Shown here in pieces: positions 25,140-37,308 of a DNA stretch of 64,000 nt. The notes below the pieces were generated by a model. It worked only from the letters and a program-made list of their open reading frames with translations, was not told where the DNA came from and did not search any database. Each line of letters opens with the position of its first letter. Position 1 is the stretch's first letter. Location of the stretch: the NCBI GenBank assembly GCA_022749755.1, contig CM040449.1:16650363-16714362 (forward strand), written 5' to 3'. Origin of the DNA: Azadirachta indica. Taxonomy: Eukaryota > Streptophyta > Magnoliopsida > Sapindales > Meliaceae. The translations under genes were made by a program, and so were the position numbers.

Positions 25140-25695
25140 TATACACGACTGTTAAGACTTGACCTGGTCCGTCCGATCGACAACATTGTATTCTCTCACG
25201 CGATGAAAGGATTGACAATAGACATTACTAGTGAAGACTTAATTAATGAAATATGACGTAATTTCCAAGTCTTCGTACAGAAATCTAATTAAAGCCATTC
25301 ATAACTCTGTAGGGACAAGGATAATTGCTGGGTAGGGTAGACTCCATGACTTTGCTTGGAGAGGACCCCAAGACAATGGAAGCATAAAATTCATAATTAA
25401 TTTGATTTTCTGAGGGTTTTGCTATTGTATAATTGCTGTTATAATTTTAATAATAAATTTTTTATTATTCGATTCTCAAATTTGAGAATGGTTGTGGATT
25501 TAGGCTGTGTTTATGTTTTCTTTATTTTCTAATGCTATTTTTTTAATAATTAATCAAATCATAAATTTATTTGTTAGCCGTAGAGTAGACTCCGACGCGT
25601 TGAATTGGTGTTTTTAGGGAATTCATGTATTAAATGAAGAGCGTAATCAGATCAGTGTGTGAGAAATAATGTTTGAATACTTGCTGTAGAGATTG
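25140..25695 (+). promoter_or_regulatory. orphan WAK upstream module
   Basis: Has the whole module, from TTGACC (25159-25164) and gtccgatcgacaacattg to the proximal gacgcgttgaattggtg and agatcagtgtgtgag. The TATA region and coding exons that should follow are missing. At about 25710 the sequence jumps, at gattttgatc, into another distal module copy (gacaacattggattctctcg). Confidence 0.65.
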
Positions 25696-25714
25696 ACGTG
25701 CTGATTTTGATCGA

Positions 25715-26490
25715 CAACATTGGATTCTCTCGCGATGAAAGGATTGATTATAGACATTGACAGTGAAAATCTAGACTTAATTAATAACTGCAGCATGAAT
25801 TTCAGGTCCTTGTGCAAAAATTTTATTGAAGACATTCATGACTCTATATGGACAATAATAAGAAAAAGAATAATTTTTAATTTACCTCTTTCAAATATTA
25901 ATAATTTTTACTCTACTCCTAAATTTATTGTAATTTATTTAAACATCCCTTAAATCTGACCATTAAAATTAATTGTTCAAAGGGTATATCATTAAATTAT
26001 AGTTATTATAATTTTTTTCTTTTTTTCTTCTCTCTCTTCTATTTTTTTTTTTTTCCTTCTCTTTGTTCATTTGTAGAAAGTTGATTAAAGCAACCATTGA
26101 CTATAGACGTTGACAGCGAAATTCAGATTTAATTATTAACTGCAAGATGAATTTTCTAATCTTTGTGCGGAAATTTTATTGAAGGCATTCGTAACTCCGG
26201 AATGAGAATGATATAACTCCGGAATGAGAATGATAAGAAAAGAGTAATTTTTAATTTATCTCCTTCGTACATTGATAATTTTTATTCTACTTCTAAATTT
26301 ATTGTAAGTCATCTAAACGCTCTTAATCCGTTAACTTTGACCATTAAAATTAATTATTCAAAGGGTAAATTAATAAATTACAATTATAATTATTTTTTTT
26401 ATTTTTTCTTCTCTCTTTTCTATTTTTCCTCCTTCTCTCTTCCTTTTTTTTTTTTTCTTCTCTTTGTTCATTCGTAGAAAGCTGATTAAA
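25715..26490. repeat. tandem duplication of about 375 bp in the gene E upstream region
   Basis: Two units, about 25715-26090 and 26091-26490. Each starts with a decayed WAK-module piece (tatagacattgacag / tatagacgttgacag), runs through gaagacattcatgactc / gaaggcattcgtaactcc, then aataatttttaatttac, and ends in a pyrimidine-rich tract plus ttctctttgttcattygtagaaag. Unit 2 has a further 21-base duplication (ataactccggaatgagaatg, twice, at about 26193-26233). Confidence 0.7.
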
Positions 26491-26879
26491 TTAACCATTG
26501 GATGCTACTTGAAGCAGCCGTCGGACACTGCCTTCAGCAGCTATAGAAGGCTGCAGTAGCCTGCACAATCATGAAAGGTTGCTTGCAGCCATGGAAGAGA
26601 GATAAAGAGATTATGGAAGAGAGAAGGAAGAAGAAGAAAAGAAGAGAGAAGGAAAAAGGTAAAAAAGCAAAGAGAAGAAAGAAGAAAAAATAAAAAAAAA
26701 TTAATTTGGGTTTTTTAGGGATAATAGTATCTTTTTACACCTATTAAATATTATGAATGATAACATAATTTTTTTGTTAGTCAACAGTTAACAGTTAAAT
26801 TTAACAGACGAGGGACAGACTAATGATTCACAATAAATCTGAAAATGAAAATGAAATGAAGATTATCAATATATAATAA

Positions 26880-27421
26880 AGGCCGGTAAATTAAAGATTA
26901 CCCATAAGAAAATGGTGAAAACTGAGAAGAAGAGTCTCTCGTTGAGGTGGAGTGGACAACTTGACTTTGCTTGAAAGAGCTGACCCCAAACAACACGGGG
27001 GCTATCGCTATCCGTCATTAATTAATAATTGCTGTAATAATTTCAATAATTTTTAAATTTTTTTATTGTTCAATTCTAAAATTTGAGAATGGATGCGGAT
27101 TTAGGTTGTGTTTATTTTTTATTTATTTTCTAATGTTTTTTTTTTTAATAATTAATCAATTACAAATTTATTTGTTAGCCGTAGAGTAGGTAGACTTTTA
27201 CGCGTTGAATTGGTCGTTTTAGGTGATGCATGTATTAAAGGAAGAGCACTATCAGATCAGTCTGTGAGAAATAAAGTTAACTGGAAGACTTACGGTAGAA
27301 TTTGACGCGCTGATTTTGATCTTTTCGACTGATTATATATAATAAAATCAAGCGCACATCAGTTGACGAAAAGGAGTTCTAAAATTAACCCTGTGAATTG
27401 TGATAATTGGAGTTGCAAGTC
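26880..27421 (+). promoter_or_regulatory. proximal WAK upstream module of gene E
   Basis: Shares gaagaagagtctctc and later sequence with the other modules. W-box core TTGACT at 26961-26966 and a TATA box (tatatataa, 27334-27342) about 80 bases before the ATG at 27422. The distal half of the module is separated from it by the insertion and tandem repeats at 25.7-26.9 kb. Confidence 0.55.
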
Positions 27422-30354
27422 ATGGGGCTGCGAGGGATGCGCTACAGAATCATCGCTCTGGTGGCCGTGCTACTAGCAGTAGTAGAAGGTACTACAGCAG
27501 TAGCAGGAGCCATAGCCAAGCCCGGCTGCCCAGATCACTGTGGAGACCTCGAAATCCCATATCCATTCGGTATGAGTTCTGAGTGTTCCCTAAACGACGA
27601 GTTCTTTATCAAATGCGACAACTCTGCCGTCCCTCCCAAAGCATTTTTAACTGGGTCAAATATTCCTGTCATCAAAATTGGCGTTGAAGACGGTGACTTG
27701 CATGTCAGGAACCCTCCAGAACGAGAATGCTACGGTACGGCCTGGGAGGAAACCGAACTTTGGAGTTCGCTTTCTCTGTCCAGTTTCACCATCAATCACA
27801 TCCAGAACAAATTCTCAGTAATTGGCTGTGACTCTCATGCTTACATTCGAGGTTACATAAGTAACAAAACATACAGCGCCGGCTGCATGTCCTTGTGTGA
27901 GAGATTTGAATACGTCACTGATGGATCCTGCAGTGGCACTGGATGTTGCCAGATCGAGATTCCTAAAGGGCTTAAAAGAATCAATGTCACAGTATACAGC
28001 TTCAACAATCACACGCGTGTATCAGACTTCAATCCGTGCACATATGCGTTTGTTGTTGAGCGCAGCAATTTCAATTTCTCCTCCACTTATCTTTCTGATT
28101 TGAAAGAAGAATTTCCCATAGTGCTTGGACTGGGCAATAAATGGAACATGTACTGAAGAAATAGCAAACAACTCGTGGAGTAACGTCTGTGGCAAAAATG
28201 CATTCTGTTATAAAGCCGAAAGCACCATAGATTCTGAGTATGGGTATCGTTGTCGCTGTAATCAGGGTTACGATGGGAATCCATACCTCCCTGATGGTTG
28301 CAAAGGTATATACACTTCAATTAAATAGCAAAAGGTTCAGATATCTCCTAGTTGTTACATCTCTTTTTTTATATTAATTTTATTCTTTTATCAGCAGATA
28401 TTGATGAATGCGCCAACAATGATCTTCACAATTGCGATATTTCTTCATCAACATGTATTAACCGAGAAGGAAATTATACATGCATCTGCCACCGTGGTTA
28501 CCACAGTAAAGAAGGAAAAGATGGACAATGTTTTCCTGATCAACTTACAGTTATTCCTAATCGAGATCAATTTCCAGTTGTTAAGGTTGCTATTGGTACG
28601 GATATATTTACTGTATTGTTTTTTAAATTTTTGCTGTGTTTGCGATCCCTGTTTTAATGTTGGGAAGCTCTGTTTTATTATATGTCTTGTGGGAGAAAAC
28701 AGAGAGAAAGTAGGCTGTCTTGATTATTACTATTTTTGTTTTAATTTTTTTCCTTGGGAATCACAAATTTGATTACATCAGTTAATTATCAACTAATATA
28801 AGAATCGACTTTCAAGTATTTATTTTTTCTAATAAAAGCTATTTTTTGCTAAAAACTTTTTATTAAATACTACTTCTAAAAATGTATTTGTAGATAACAA
28901 ATTCTTCATTTTTGATCTTTTGTCAAAGTAAGATAGAGATATTGGAGTCTCTTTACTTTGATGAAAATTGTAACTGTTAATTGAGATTTGACCAGATTTT
29001 ATTTATATTTAGTCGAGTTTAGAAATAAATTTGATTTGTTAATTATGTTAAGCCTTATATTCTCCTTTATTATTCCAAGAAGAGATAATTAGATTATCTT
29101 TAATTTAATTTGAAATATTGTTATTGAATCAGGTACTGGGATATTCATTGTGGTTCTGATCGTTACTAGCTCTTGGTGGTTCTCTTTCAGAATTAAAGAA
29201 ACTAGCTCTTGGCGGTTTTCTGTCCAAATTAAAGAAAAATTCTTTCAGCAAAATGGTGGTTTTCTTTTACAGCAAGAACTCTCTAAAAGAAATGGATCTT
29301 CTGGTACAGTAAAAATCTTCACTGCAGAGGAACTTAAGAAAGCAACTAATAACTATGCTGAGGACAGAGTTATTGGCCAAGGAGGCCATGGAACTGTGTA
29401 CAAAGGATTTTTAGCTAACAACATTAAAGTTGCCATAAAGACGTCCAAAATAGTTGATCAAAGTCGAATTGAACAATTCATCAATGAGGTGGTTGCGCTC
29501 TCACAAATCCATCATAGGAATGTTGTGAGATTATTAGGCTGCTGTTTAGAGACTGAAGATCCTTTGCTAGTTTACGAATTTGTTAGTAATGGCACACTTT
29601 TTGAACACATTCATAACAAAGGGAAGTTTCCCACTATTTCTTGGGAAATTCGGCTAAGGATGGCAACAGAAATCGCAAACGTGCTGTATTTTTTGAACTC
29701 TGAAGCTTCTACTCCAATTACCCGTAGATGTATCAAGTCTACCAATATTCTCTTAGACAGTAATTATAACGCAAAGGTATCTACTTGTGGAGCTTGCAAG
29801 TTGGTTCCAATGGATGAAACTCAGTTATCTACATTGGTACAAAGAACTCTAGGGTACTTAGACCCTGAATACTTCCTTACTAGCCAACTAACTGAGAAAA
29901 GTGATGTATACAGTTTTGGAGTTATTCTTCTCGAGTTGCTAACAGGAAAGAAAGCTTTTCTATTTGACAGGCCAGAGGAAGATAGAAGTTTGGTTAATTC
30001 TTTTCTTTCTTCATTGAAAGAGAATTATTTCTTCGAAATTCTTGACAAACATGTTGTAAACGATGAGAATAAGGAGCAATTGAAGGAAGTGGGGAATCTA
30101 GCAGTGAGGTGCTTAAGGTTCAAAGGAGATGAAAGACCTTCAATGAAGGAAGTAGCAGAGGAATTAGAAGGATTGAGAATGATGCAAAAGCACTCTTAGG
30201 ATAATTCGGAATTGAATGCAGAAACTGAGACTAATTGCTTGCTGAGACAAATTATGCTTACAACTTTGGTGATGATGATAGAAATACAATAAATGTTGCT
30301 GGGTATGACAGCCTCAAAGACCAATAAATACTGGTAGCAATTGCTGACGGCAGA
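27422..30354 (+). pseudogene. WAK gene E: kinase-dead, frameshifted wall-associated kinase
   Basis: Exons: 27422-28305 (signal peptide MGLRGMRYRIIALVAVLLAV, GUB_WAK, EGF-like), 28398-28595 (EGF_CA) and 29133 to a stop at 30197-30199. Lesions: an extra G near 28127 (cttggactgg against cttgactgg) shifts exon 1; Trp-to-stop at 30197-30199 removes the C-terminal tail, whose decayed homology continues to about 30354. Kinase motifs are damaged: HRDVKS reads RRCIKS and DFG reads TCG, so both catalytic aspartates are gone. The Gly loop GQGGHG and Lys of AIK remain. A 36-bp in-frame duplication lies just after the membrane segment. I chose the ATG at 27422 because MGLRG is conserved in F and G. Pseudogene is likely; a pseudokinase is possible only if the exon 1 insertion is an error. 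Confidence 0.88.
29165..29236 (+). repeat. 36-bp in-frame tandem duplication in gene E exon 3
   Basis: Units 29165-29200 and 29201-29236 encode [12 protein letters not shown] and [12 protein letters not shown]. In gene F the same region is a single [19 protein letters not shown], so the inner end of the membrane helix and its basic stop-transfer stretch are replaced. Confidence 0.85.
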
Positions 30355-32344
30355 ACCATTTTTTTTTTTTTTTTTTTTTTTTGGTGATGTTCAGATGTTT
30401 TTTAATTACTTTGTGTTTTGTTGTTTGTATATATTATTGTGCTTTATCTCTGGCTAATTAAGTATTCAATAATCCTTAGAGACTATTGATTAAGTGTTTG
30501 AAAGTAGTGTTTTAATTTGCTTCGTGTTCCTTTTACCATAATTTTAAGGAAAAAGCTTTATTTAAGGGCCTTTTATTTTCTTTAACTGAATTTTGTTTGT
30601 TAAAAAAAAAAAAGAAAAAAGTACACAATTAAGAAACCGTTATCAATACCTGATGAACTTCAGAAAAGTACATAATTAAGAATTTCAAATACACGTAGAA
30701 AATTATCAATTTAATCTTTAAAATACATTTTTATTACTTTAGTTTCTATAGATTTTATTTGAAATTTAAGTACAATGTACTGGATGAAACAAAATAAAAA
30801 TATATATATATATATTATAGGTAAAGTACATCACCGTAAATAATTTTTAATGGGAAAACAATACTTTTTTTTTAAAAAATATGAGTTTTCAGCAAAAATT
30901 AATTGTTAAAGCCAAAAATACTTTCCACAAAATGATGGGAATTGTATAAAATAATTCATTTTTTCGACACATTTAATAACATTTTAGAGAGTAACTGCAT
31001 ATTCAGAAATGTGTTTTGAAAAACAATCACTTGTTCAGAATGTTGGGACGAGATCCGCAAATAATCATATGAGATTAAATTTACACCAATGAAGGCCATG
31101 AAATTCTTATACATGGGCCTGGCCCAATGAGAAATCCCTCCCTCATGCAGCGTTGGACTCTAATTTCTGACTTCATACCAGACTTGGATTCTAACTACAT
31201 GTCAAACTCCTTGTCCTGAGGTTTTAGGGAGCAGACATCATAAGGCCCATATTATAAAAGGTAAGTTCATATTCTAAAGGAAATCTAACAACAGAGAAAT
31301 AAAACATTAATGCTTCAGGATGAGTTAATATTCTTTTCACCAAGGTCTAAATTAAATAAATAATTTCAGTTTAACTCAAAAACCAACCCATTAGAATTAA
31401 AGATAAAGCCAAGTTATTAAGTCATCTTTAATAAGAATTCTATTAAAATTAATATTTTAGATGAAAGAATCAGCAAATATATAAAACAATTATCAAAAGT
31501 ACTTATACTATATTTTTAGTACTAAATTAGATAATTGGATTTGAAATCAAAAAAGCACTTTGGTATTAAAAAATTACTAAAATAGATATTATAACATTTA
31601 TTCAAATTAAGTAATATATAAAATTAATACATTTTTCAAATTAAATAATATATAAAAGTAATATCTATGCATCGGTATTTTTTAATAAAAATAAATATTT
31701 TTAAAAATAAAAAATTATAAAAATAAATTGGCGTTCTATATTTTTTTATATTAATTATTATATAAATTTAATAGAAACATAATAAATATTCATATATTAG
31801 TCATATTTGTATATTTCATATTTTTAATTATTTAGTAATAATAATGTTTTTATTTTATAAATATTTCTAAAAATAATTATTATTCAAGTAAATAAAAAGA
31901 ATTGCAATTTTATAATTTAAGAAAAAACAACAAAATAATCAATTAAAAAGAAATATAACAAAATTAAAAAAGAATTGGAATTTTTAAAGTTAGTTAGGAG
32001 CATGTTGGGAATAACAAAATTTTGATTAAACTTGAATGAAAAATTTCAAGTTTATTGATGATATTTTGTGAATCACAACATCTTTATTAAAATTGGCGTG
32101 CTATGTGCTAAGCACTTTGACTACTAATTTCATAAAAGCAACTAACTAGGTACTTATTTAAAAATCATTATAAGTGCTAATTTCATTTGGATAAATATTC
32201 TTTACTAAAATTATCAAAAATATCAATAATTATTTTGGAAGTGCTAATAAGCACTGTTAAATAGACTCTAAATCAATAGAAACCTAATTTCAAGGGGCCT
32301 CTACCAATATGCGTATGCGTATATGTGAGTATGCGTGCGTTTGT
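30355..32344. other. intergenic, paralogous WAK 3' flank then AT-rich DNA
   Basis: Up to about 31040 it matches, with changes, the 3' flanks of A and F (gactattgattaagtgtttg, ccttttaccata, aaatgatgggaattgtataaaa). A poly-T tract starts at 30359. From 31040 to 32344 it is AT-rich without recognised features. Confidence 0.5.
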
Positions 32345-32620
32345 GTGTGTTTGTAAAGAAGGATTAATAACTTTTGATTTTTACACAATTTTTTATGTTA
32401 ATTTCTACTTATTAAATTTATGTAATGTTAATCATCAAGATAAAATATATTATGTGTAATAAATATATAATTAATTCAATATAATTAATGCAACTATAGG
32501 ATATAATTTCAACTATTAAAAATGTATAAATCTAATTGTTGAAATCATTGTAATGAAATATATATAAGTTTAAGGGGCTCTTAAGCTTTTGTGTATATAT
32601 ATATATATATATATATCTAT
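32345..32620. repeat. dispersed non-coding repeat plus (TA)n
   Basis: Related to 24900-25139 and, reversed, 60200-60450. Ends in a (TA)n microsatellite at about 32597-32616. Confidence 0.5.
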
Positions 32621-32759
32621 AAGAATACAAGAAAAAACAGCTTCAGTTATTAAATGAATTTTTATACTTAGAGGGATTTAAAGTTATAAATGTCATTTGA
32701 GATTATTTCTCTAGAAGTTAGTCGGGTTAGACTGATTAATTTATAGCAGAGTGTTTAAA

Positions 32760-33520
32760 ATTTAATTTTTGATTCTTTTAGTTAACAATTAGAGAAAAGA
32801 AAAGACAATAAGCTTGAGTGTTAATTAACAGACAAGATAATCGTCAATTCAAGCAAGGAATTAAAGCTATAATAATACTTAGTAAAAAGACATATACACC
32901 TCCAATGTTTAGTTTAAATAATATATATTTTAATCCTCTCAATTTAAAGAAACTCATGTTGACTGTCTTCATAAAAATATTTAGTAATTATGGATGATTT
33001 ATCTATACTTTTATTATAATTACTATTATGATCTCTTAGTTTTAAGTATTTCAAAAATTAAATATACAAAATTATACTTATTTTTGTCAAAATTTATAAA
33101 TTAAACTAGCAAACAAGGTCTACAAGTTAAGGGAATATCTAATAATCTTTTAGATATGTATATGTATAATTTTTGAGCCAATACTTGCATAAACTTTTCC
33201 TAAAACTCTGATAGTAAGGAAAATACTTTTAAGAGTTGACGTGGTCTGTCTGATCAACAACATTGTATTCTCTCGCGAGATGAGAGAATTGACAACAGAC
33301 ATTGAGGAGTGAAGATTTAATTAATAACTACAACATAATTTTCCTAGTCTTTGTAGGGTAATCTTATTGAAGGCATTCATAACTCTGTAGGGACAACGAC
33401 AGAAGAAGGTGACAACTGAAAAGAAGAGTCTCTTGCTGGGGTAGGGTGGACGACTTGACTTTGCTTGCAAGAGATGACCCCAAGACAATACATAGCCTAT
33501 CAATCATCAATTAATTAATT
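32760..33520 (+). promoter_or_regulatory. orphan WAK upstream module of a deleted gene
   Basis: Matches the module of D and F from aaaagaaaagacaataagc to gacaatacatagcctatcaatc. Contains TTGACG near 33236 and TTGACT at 33455-33460. The proximal promoter, start codon and nearly all of exon 1 are missing: the module runs directly into LTR sequence at about 33527. Confidence 0.65.
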
Positions 33521-33526
33521 TTAACG

Positions 33527-34122
33527 TAGAAAATTTCTTTAATACGAGGAGTAAAAATTACGAGACTGTAGTCCACTTAAAAAATTCTACTATAATTAAA
33601 TAATGAGAATATATAATTTCTCTCTAATTAGAACTAGAGATACACATTCAAAACATTCTCAAGATCATACAATCTTAACAAACAATCAAGTCTTATAAAG
33701 AAATTAGAGAGAGTTCAAGAAAAACATCACCAAAAAAGTGGCCTAATTTCCAATCACGAAATTTAGAGAAAGAAAGCTCTAAATCTGATTTCCACCGTTC
33801 AAATTTTAGTCCTCTGAATTAGGAAGCTGCTGATAAAATTTCAGTTCAATCGGACGACAAATCGACCTCTGATCAGTCACTTAATCAAAACTGTCACGAG
33901 TTTACTATTCTGCCTCTCTCTCGTAAACAGTATCCTCTCTCTAAAAAATGATGAACAGTATCCGATTCTCTTCTTAACACACATATATATATTGTAACAA
34001 AAAATTAAAACATTAATTCTGCTTGAAAAAAGATTAAAATATTCTTAAACTAATTGGACTTAGTTACTATTGAAAAAAAAATTTAAGTTATCTCCAAATA
34101 AGAGAAAACCCAACCCAATAGG
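33527..34122. mobile_element. LTR-type repeat, same family as 57610-58519
   Basis: From ttaacgtagaaaattt to gagaaaacccaacccaata it parallels 57768-58522: atacacaatttctctcta, agttcaagaaaaacatcacc and accgttca are shared. The left roughly 150 bases of the longer copy are absent and the internal minisatellite is shorter. It separates the orphan module from the exon 1 end at 34123. Confidence 0.65.
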
Positions 34123-34408
34123 TTACGCTGGGAATCCATACCTCCCTGATGGTTGCCAAGGTATATATACACTTCAATTAAAATAGAAAAAAAATCAGAC
34201 ATCTCTAAGTTGTTAACTCTCTGTTTATTTTAATTTTATTCTTTAATTGCAGGCGTTGATGAATGCGCGAAAAATGATCGTCACAAATGTGATGTTTCTT
34301 CGTCAACATGTGTTAATCAAGAAGGAAATTATGTTATGAAAATTGCATTAATTAGTGTGCTACTTTATTTCCTATTTTTAAGAAATAATGAGGCATGTTT
34401 TTGAAAGT
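34123..34408 (+). pseudogene. WAK ectodomain remnant (end of exon 1 and truncated exon 2)
   Basis: Begins inside exon 1 ([14 protein letters not shown], donor near 34161) and continues with exon 2 after an acceptor near 34252 (VDECAKNDRHKCDVSSSTCV, then NQEGNYV). Exon 2 then breaks at the same codon as in gene D and reads MKIALISVLLYFLFLRNNEACF-stop (stop near 34402). The non-WAK sequence after the break matches that after the D break, so both descend from one truncated gene. Confidence 0.8.
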
Positions 34409-36289
34409 TCCAGCTTAAGGAAACATGGGTAGTGGCATATTCGGTGTTTCATTTCCTTTTAGCGTTAGTGGTGCATGTTTCGTCATGGTAATCATGAGTG
34501 GTAATGTGCAGCTGCAAGCCTACGTACAATTAAGATCATGTGGGTAACTTTATTTGCTTATGTAAGAATCGATGCAATTGAATCATGTCAAGTCAATTGT
34601 GTTTTTCCTTAGCAATTTTATCTGTTATTATTCCCATTAAATTTTCTACAATTGGCATGAAAGCAAGATTGGAAGAAAAGTGAGGTAAGGAGAGTGTTGT
34701 AGCGATTCTCTCCTTTTTATTCATTTTCCACTACTATAAAAGGTTTTTCTTGACGGAAAACTTGTTTATAAAAACATTATCTGTCGAAAAAGTTTGATAT
34801 AATTTAATTAACATGATATTCGAAAAACAGTTAATCAACAATCATCCACATTATTCTGTTAATAGCATTTTTATAATAACTCTTAAGAAAAAATAAATCA
34901 AAAATTCATATTAAGATTGTTCTTGACAAAAAAATAGAAATGACTTTCACATAGACGAAGTCGTTTTAAAAAAGTTATGAGACTCCTGTTATTTTATTAC
35001 TTTATTTAACCATTTTTCTGTTTTATTATTATTTTTTTAATATTTTAAAATTTTAAAGTCTACAACAGTAAAATAAAATAAATTAATGATAAATTAACAA
35101 CCAAAGCAACAACAAGAATTATCCAGCTAACAGCCAAAAAAATTGCATTCATTGGAAACAAACTTATATCAGTAGATTAATGCGGGTATAAGAGCTTGGA
35201 AAAAAATTGCATGTGTCTTTTAACATAACTTTTAATAAGGATAAAACTGAAAACAATAGTACCAAGCTTAAGAGAATATTAAAGAAGTGGCAATAGCAAA
35301 ACTCATCAACATTCTTCTTATTATAAAACAGTAGTAAGATTTGACTTATCTTGTTATGTCCCACTCTTACCACGACTCTCTCAGGCAATTAATAATAGTG
35401 GATATTGATGACTTAACTGCAATATATTTAAAATCATAATTATTTAAGATAAAATTTTTAGCATCTTATACTACAAATTATAACGATAATTATAATTATA
35501 AAACACGTTGTTTTAATATAAACTTTTATGAATACATATAGCTAGCTATGAATATAAATTTATAGGTCAAGATTGAAAGGTATAAGGAAAAGTAGCTAGC
35601 GACGATGATAGACTTGACTATGGTTAGTTACGTCTTGTAAGAAGAACGTGTTGTGGAATTGGAGTAAACCCCAAGACAGGGGTTGCTGAATTTTTCCTTT
35701 GTCTACATCGACGAGAATTTATTGTAATTTATTGTGTTCTTATAATAATTGAGAAATTCATTAATTAAACAAGAATAGGTATCGTATACGTACATAAATA
35801 AGACGGACATGAAAAAAAAAAACTCGTGTAGATAGTCAACCCTTGTAAATTAAAAAAATTATATATATATATATATATATAAAAGATGAATGGTCTCTTG
35901 CTATATATATATATTTTTTATATCAATTATAGATTATTAAAATTTAAGCATATTCTACAATTGAGATTAATAAATTCATAATTAATATATTTATAATTAA
36001 TATATTTATAATTAAAACTTAAATGTAATTTTAACTGTTGCATATACATAAATCTAACGTTTCATAATTGATATAAAAAAAATTATATAAAAAAATGATC
36101 ATTCATCCTGTCTATCTATCTATCATCTATATATATATATATATATAAAATAGCATAGTCAAAGAAATTTTTTAATAAAGGGTTATATATAAATAAATTT
36201 TAATAAAATTATTAAATTAATTAATTTTCGATGACTTTTTTATATTTTTTAATATATATATATATTTATATATATATTTAATTGATTTT
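34409..36289. other. intergenic, no gene seen
   Basis: 35160-35520 is the partner of 21740-22140. (TA)n runs lie at about 35862-35882 and 36128-36148. 35820-36125 contains an imperfect inverted repeat (taattatagatt... and ...taattgatataaaaa) that may be a small MITE; I could not fix its ends. No coding signal. Confidence 0.45.
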
Positions 36290-37308
36290 CTTTTAATAAC
36301 AATTAGGGAAAAGAAAAGACAATAAACTGAGTGTTAATTAACAGATATTCATCAATTCAAGCAGGGAATGAAAGCTATAATAATAGCTAGAAAAAAGACA
36401 CATACAACTCTAAAGATTGGTTTGAATAACATATATTTTAATCCTCACAATTAAAAAAAAAACTCAAGTAGACTGTGTTCATAAAAATATTAAGTAATTA
36501 TGGATGATTTGTTTATTATTTTTTGTTATAATTGCTATTGGAGACTCTTAGTTATAAGTATTTCAAAAGTTAAATGTACAAAATTATCCTTACTTTTGTT
36601 CGAATTTATAGATTAAACTAATGGACAGTCACGCCAGGTACATTGTTAAGACTTGACCTGGTCGGACTGATGGACCACAATGTATCCTCTCACGCGAGGA
36701 AAGAATTGACGGTGACGAGTGAAGACTTAGTTAATAACCACAGTATAATTTTCCAAGTCTTTGTACAGAAATCTGATTCAAGCCATTCATAACTCTGTAG
36801 GGACAAGGATAAGACGTTGGTGAAGGCTGAAGAGTCTCTTGCTCTGCTGGAGTAGAAGACTTGGCTTTGCTTGAAAGAGGCGACAAATAAATTAGCCTTT
36901 CTGAGGGTTTTGCTCGAGTATAATTGCTGTGATAATTTCAATTATTTTTAAAATTTTTTTATTATTGAATTCTGAAATTTGATAACGGTTGCGGATTTAG
37001 GCTGTGTTTTTTTTTTTATTTATTCTCTAATTATATTTTTTAATAGTTAATCAATCAAAAATTTATTTGTTATCCGTATTGTAGACTTCGACGTGTTGAA
37101 TTGGTCTTTTTACGTGATGCATGTATTAAAGGAAAAGCGCCATCAGATGAATGTGTGAGAAATGAAGTTGGAAGACTTCCTGTAGAGTTTCACGCGCTGA
37201 ATTTGATCATTTCGAGTGATTATATATAATAAGGTGTAGCACACATCAGTAGACGAAGAAGATTTAAAATTAACCCTTATGAATTGTGATAAATTGGAGT
37301 TACAATTA
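36290..37308 (+). promoter_or_regulatory. WAK upstream module of gene F
   Basis: Full module: W-box core TTGACC at 36653-36658 and gtagggacaaggataag. The second W-box of other copies is changed here to TTGGCT. The proximal part has gtagacttcgacgtgttgaattgg and a TATA box (tatatataat, 37221-37230) 79 bases before the chosen ATG. This is the only module in the window that drives an intact gene. Confidence 0.6.

Noticed and set aside
37279..37308. Upstream in-frame ATG of gene F
   Set aside because: The ten extra residues precede the conserved MGLRG start of E and G and would weaken the signal peptide start; kept as an alternative only.
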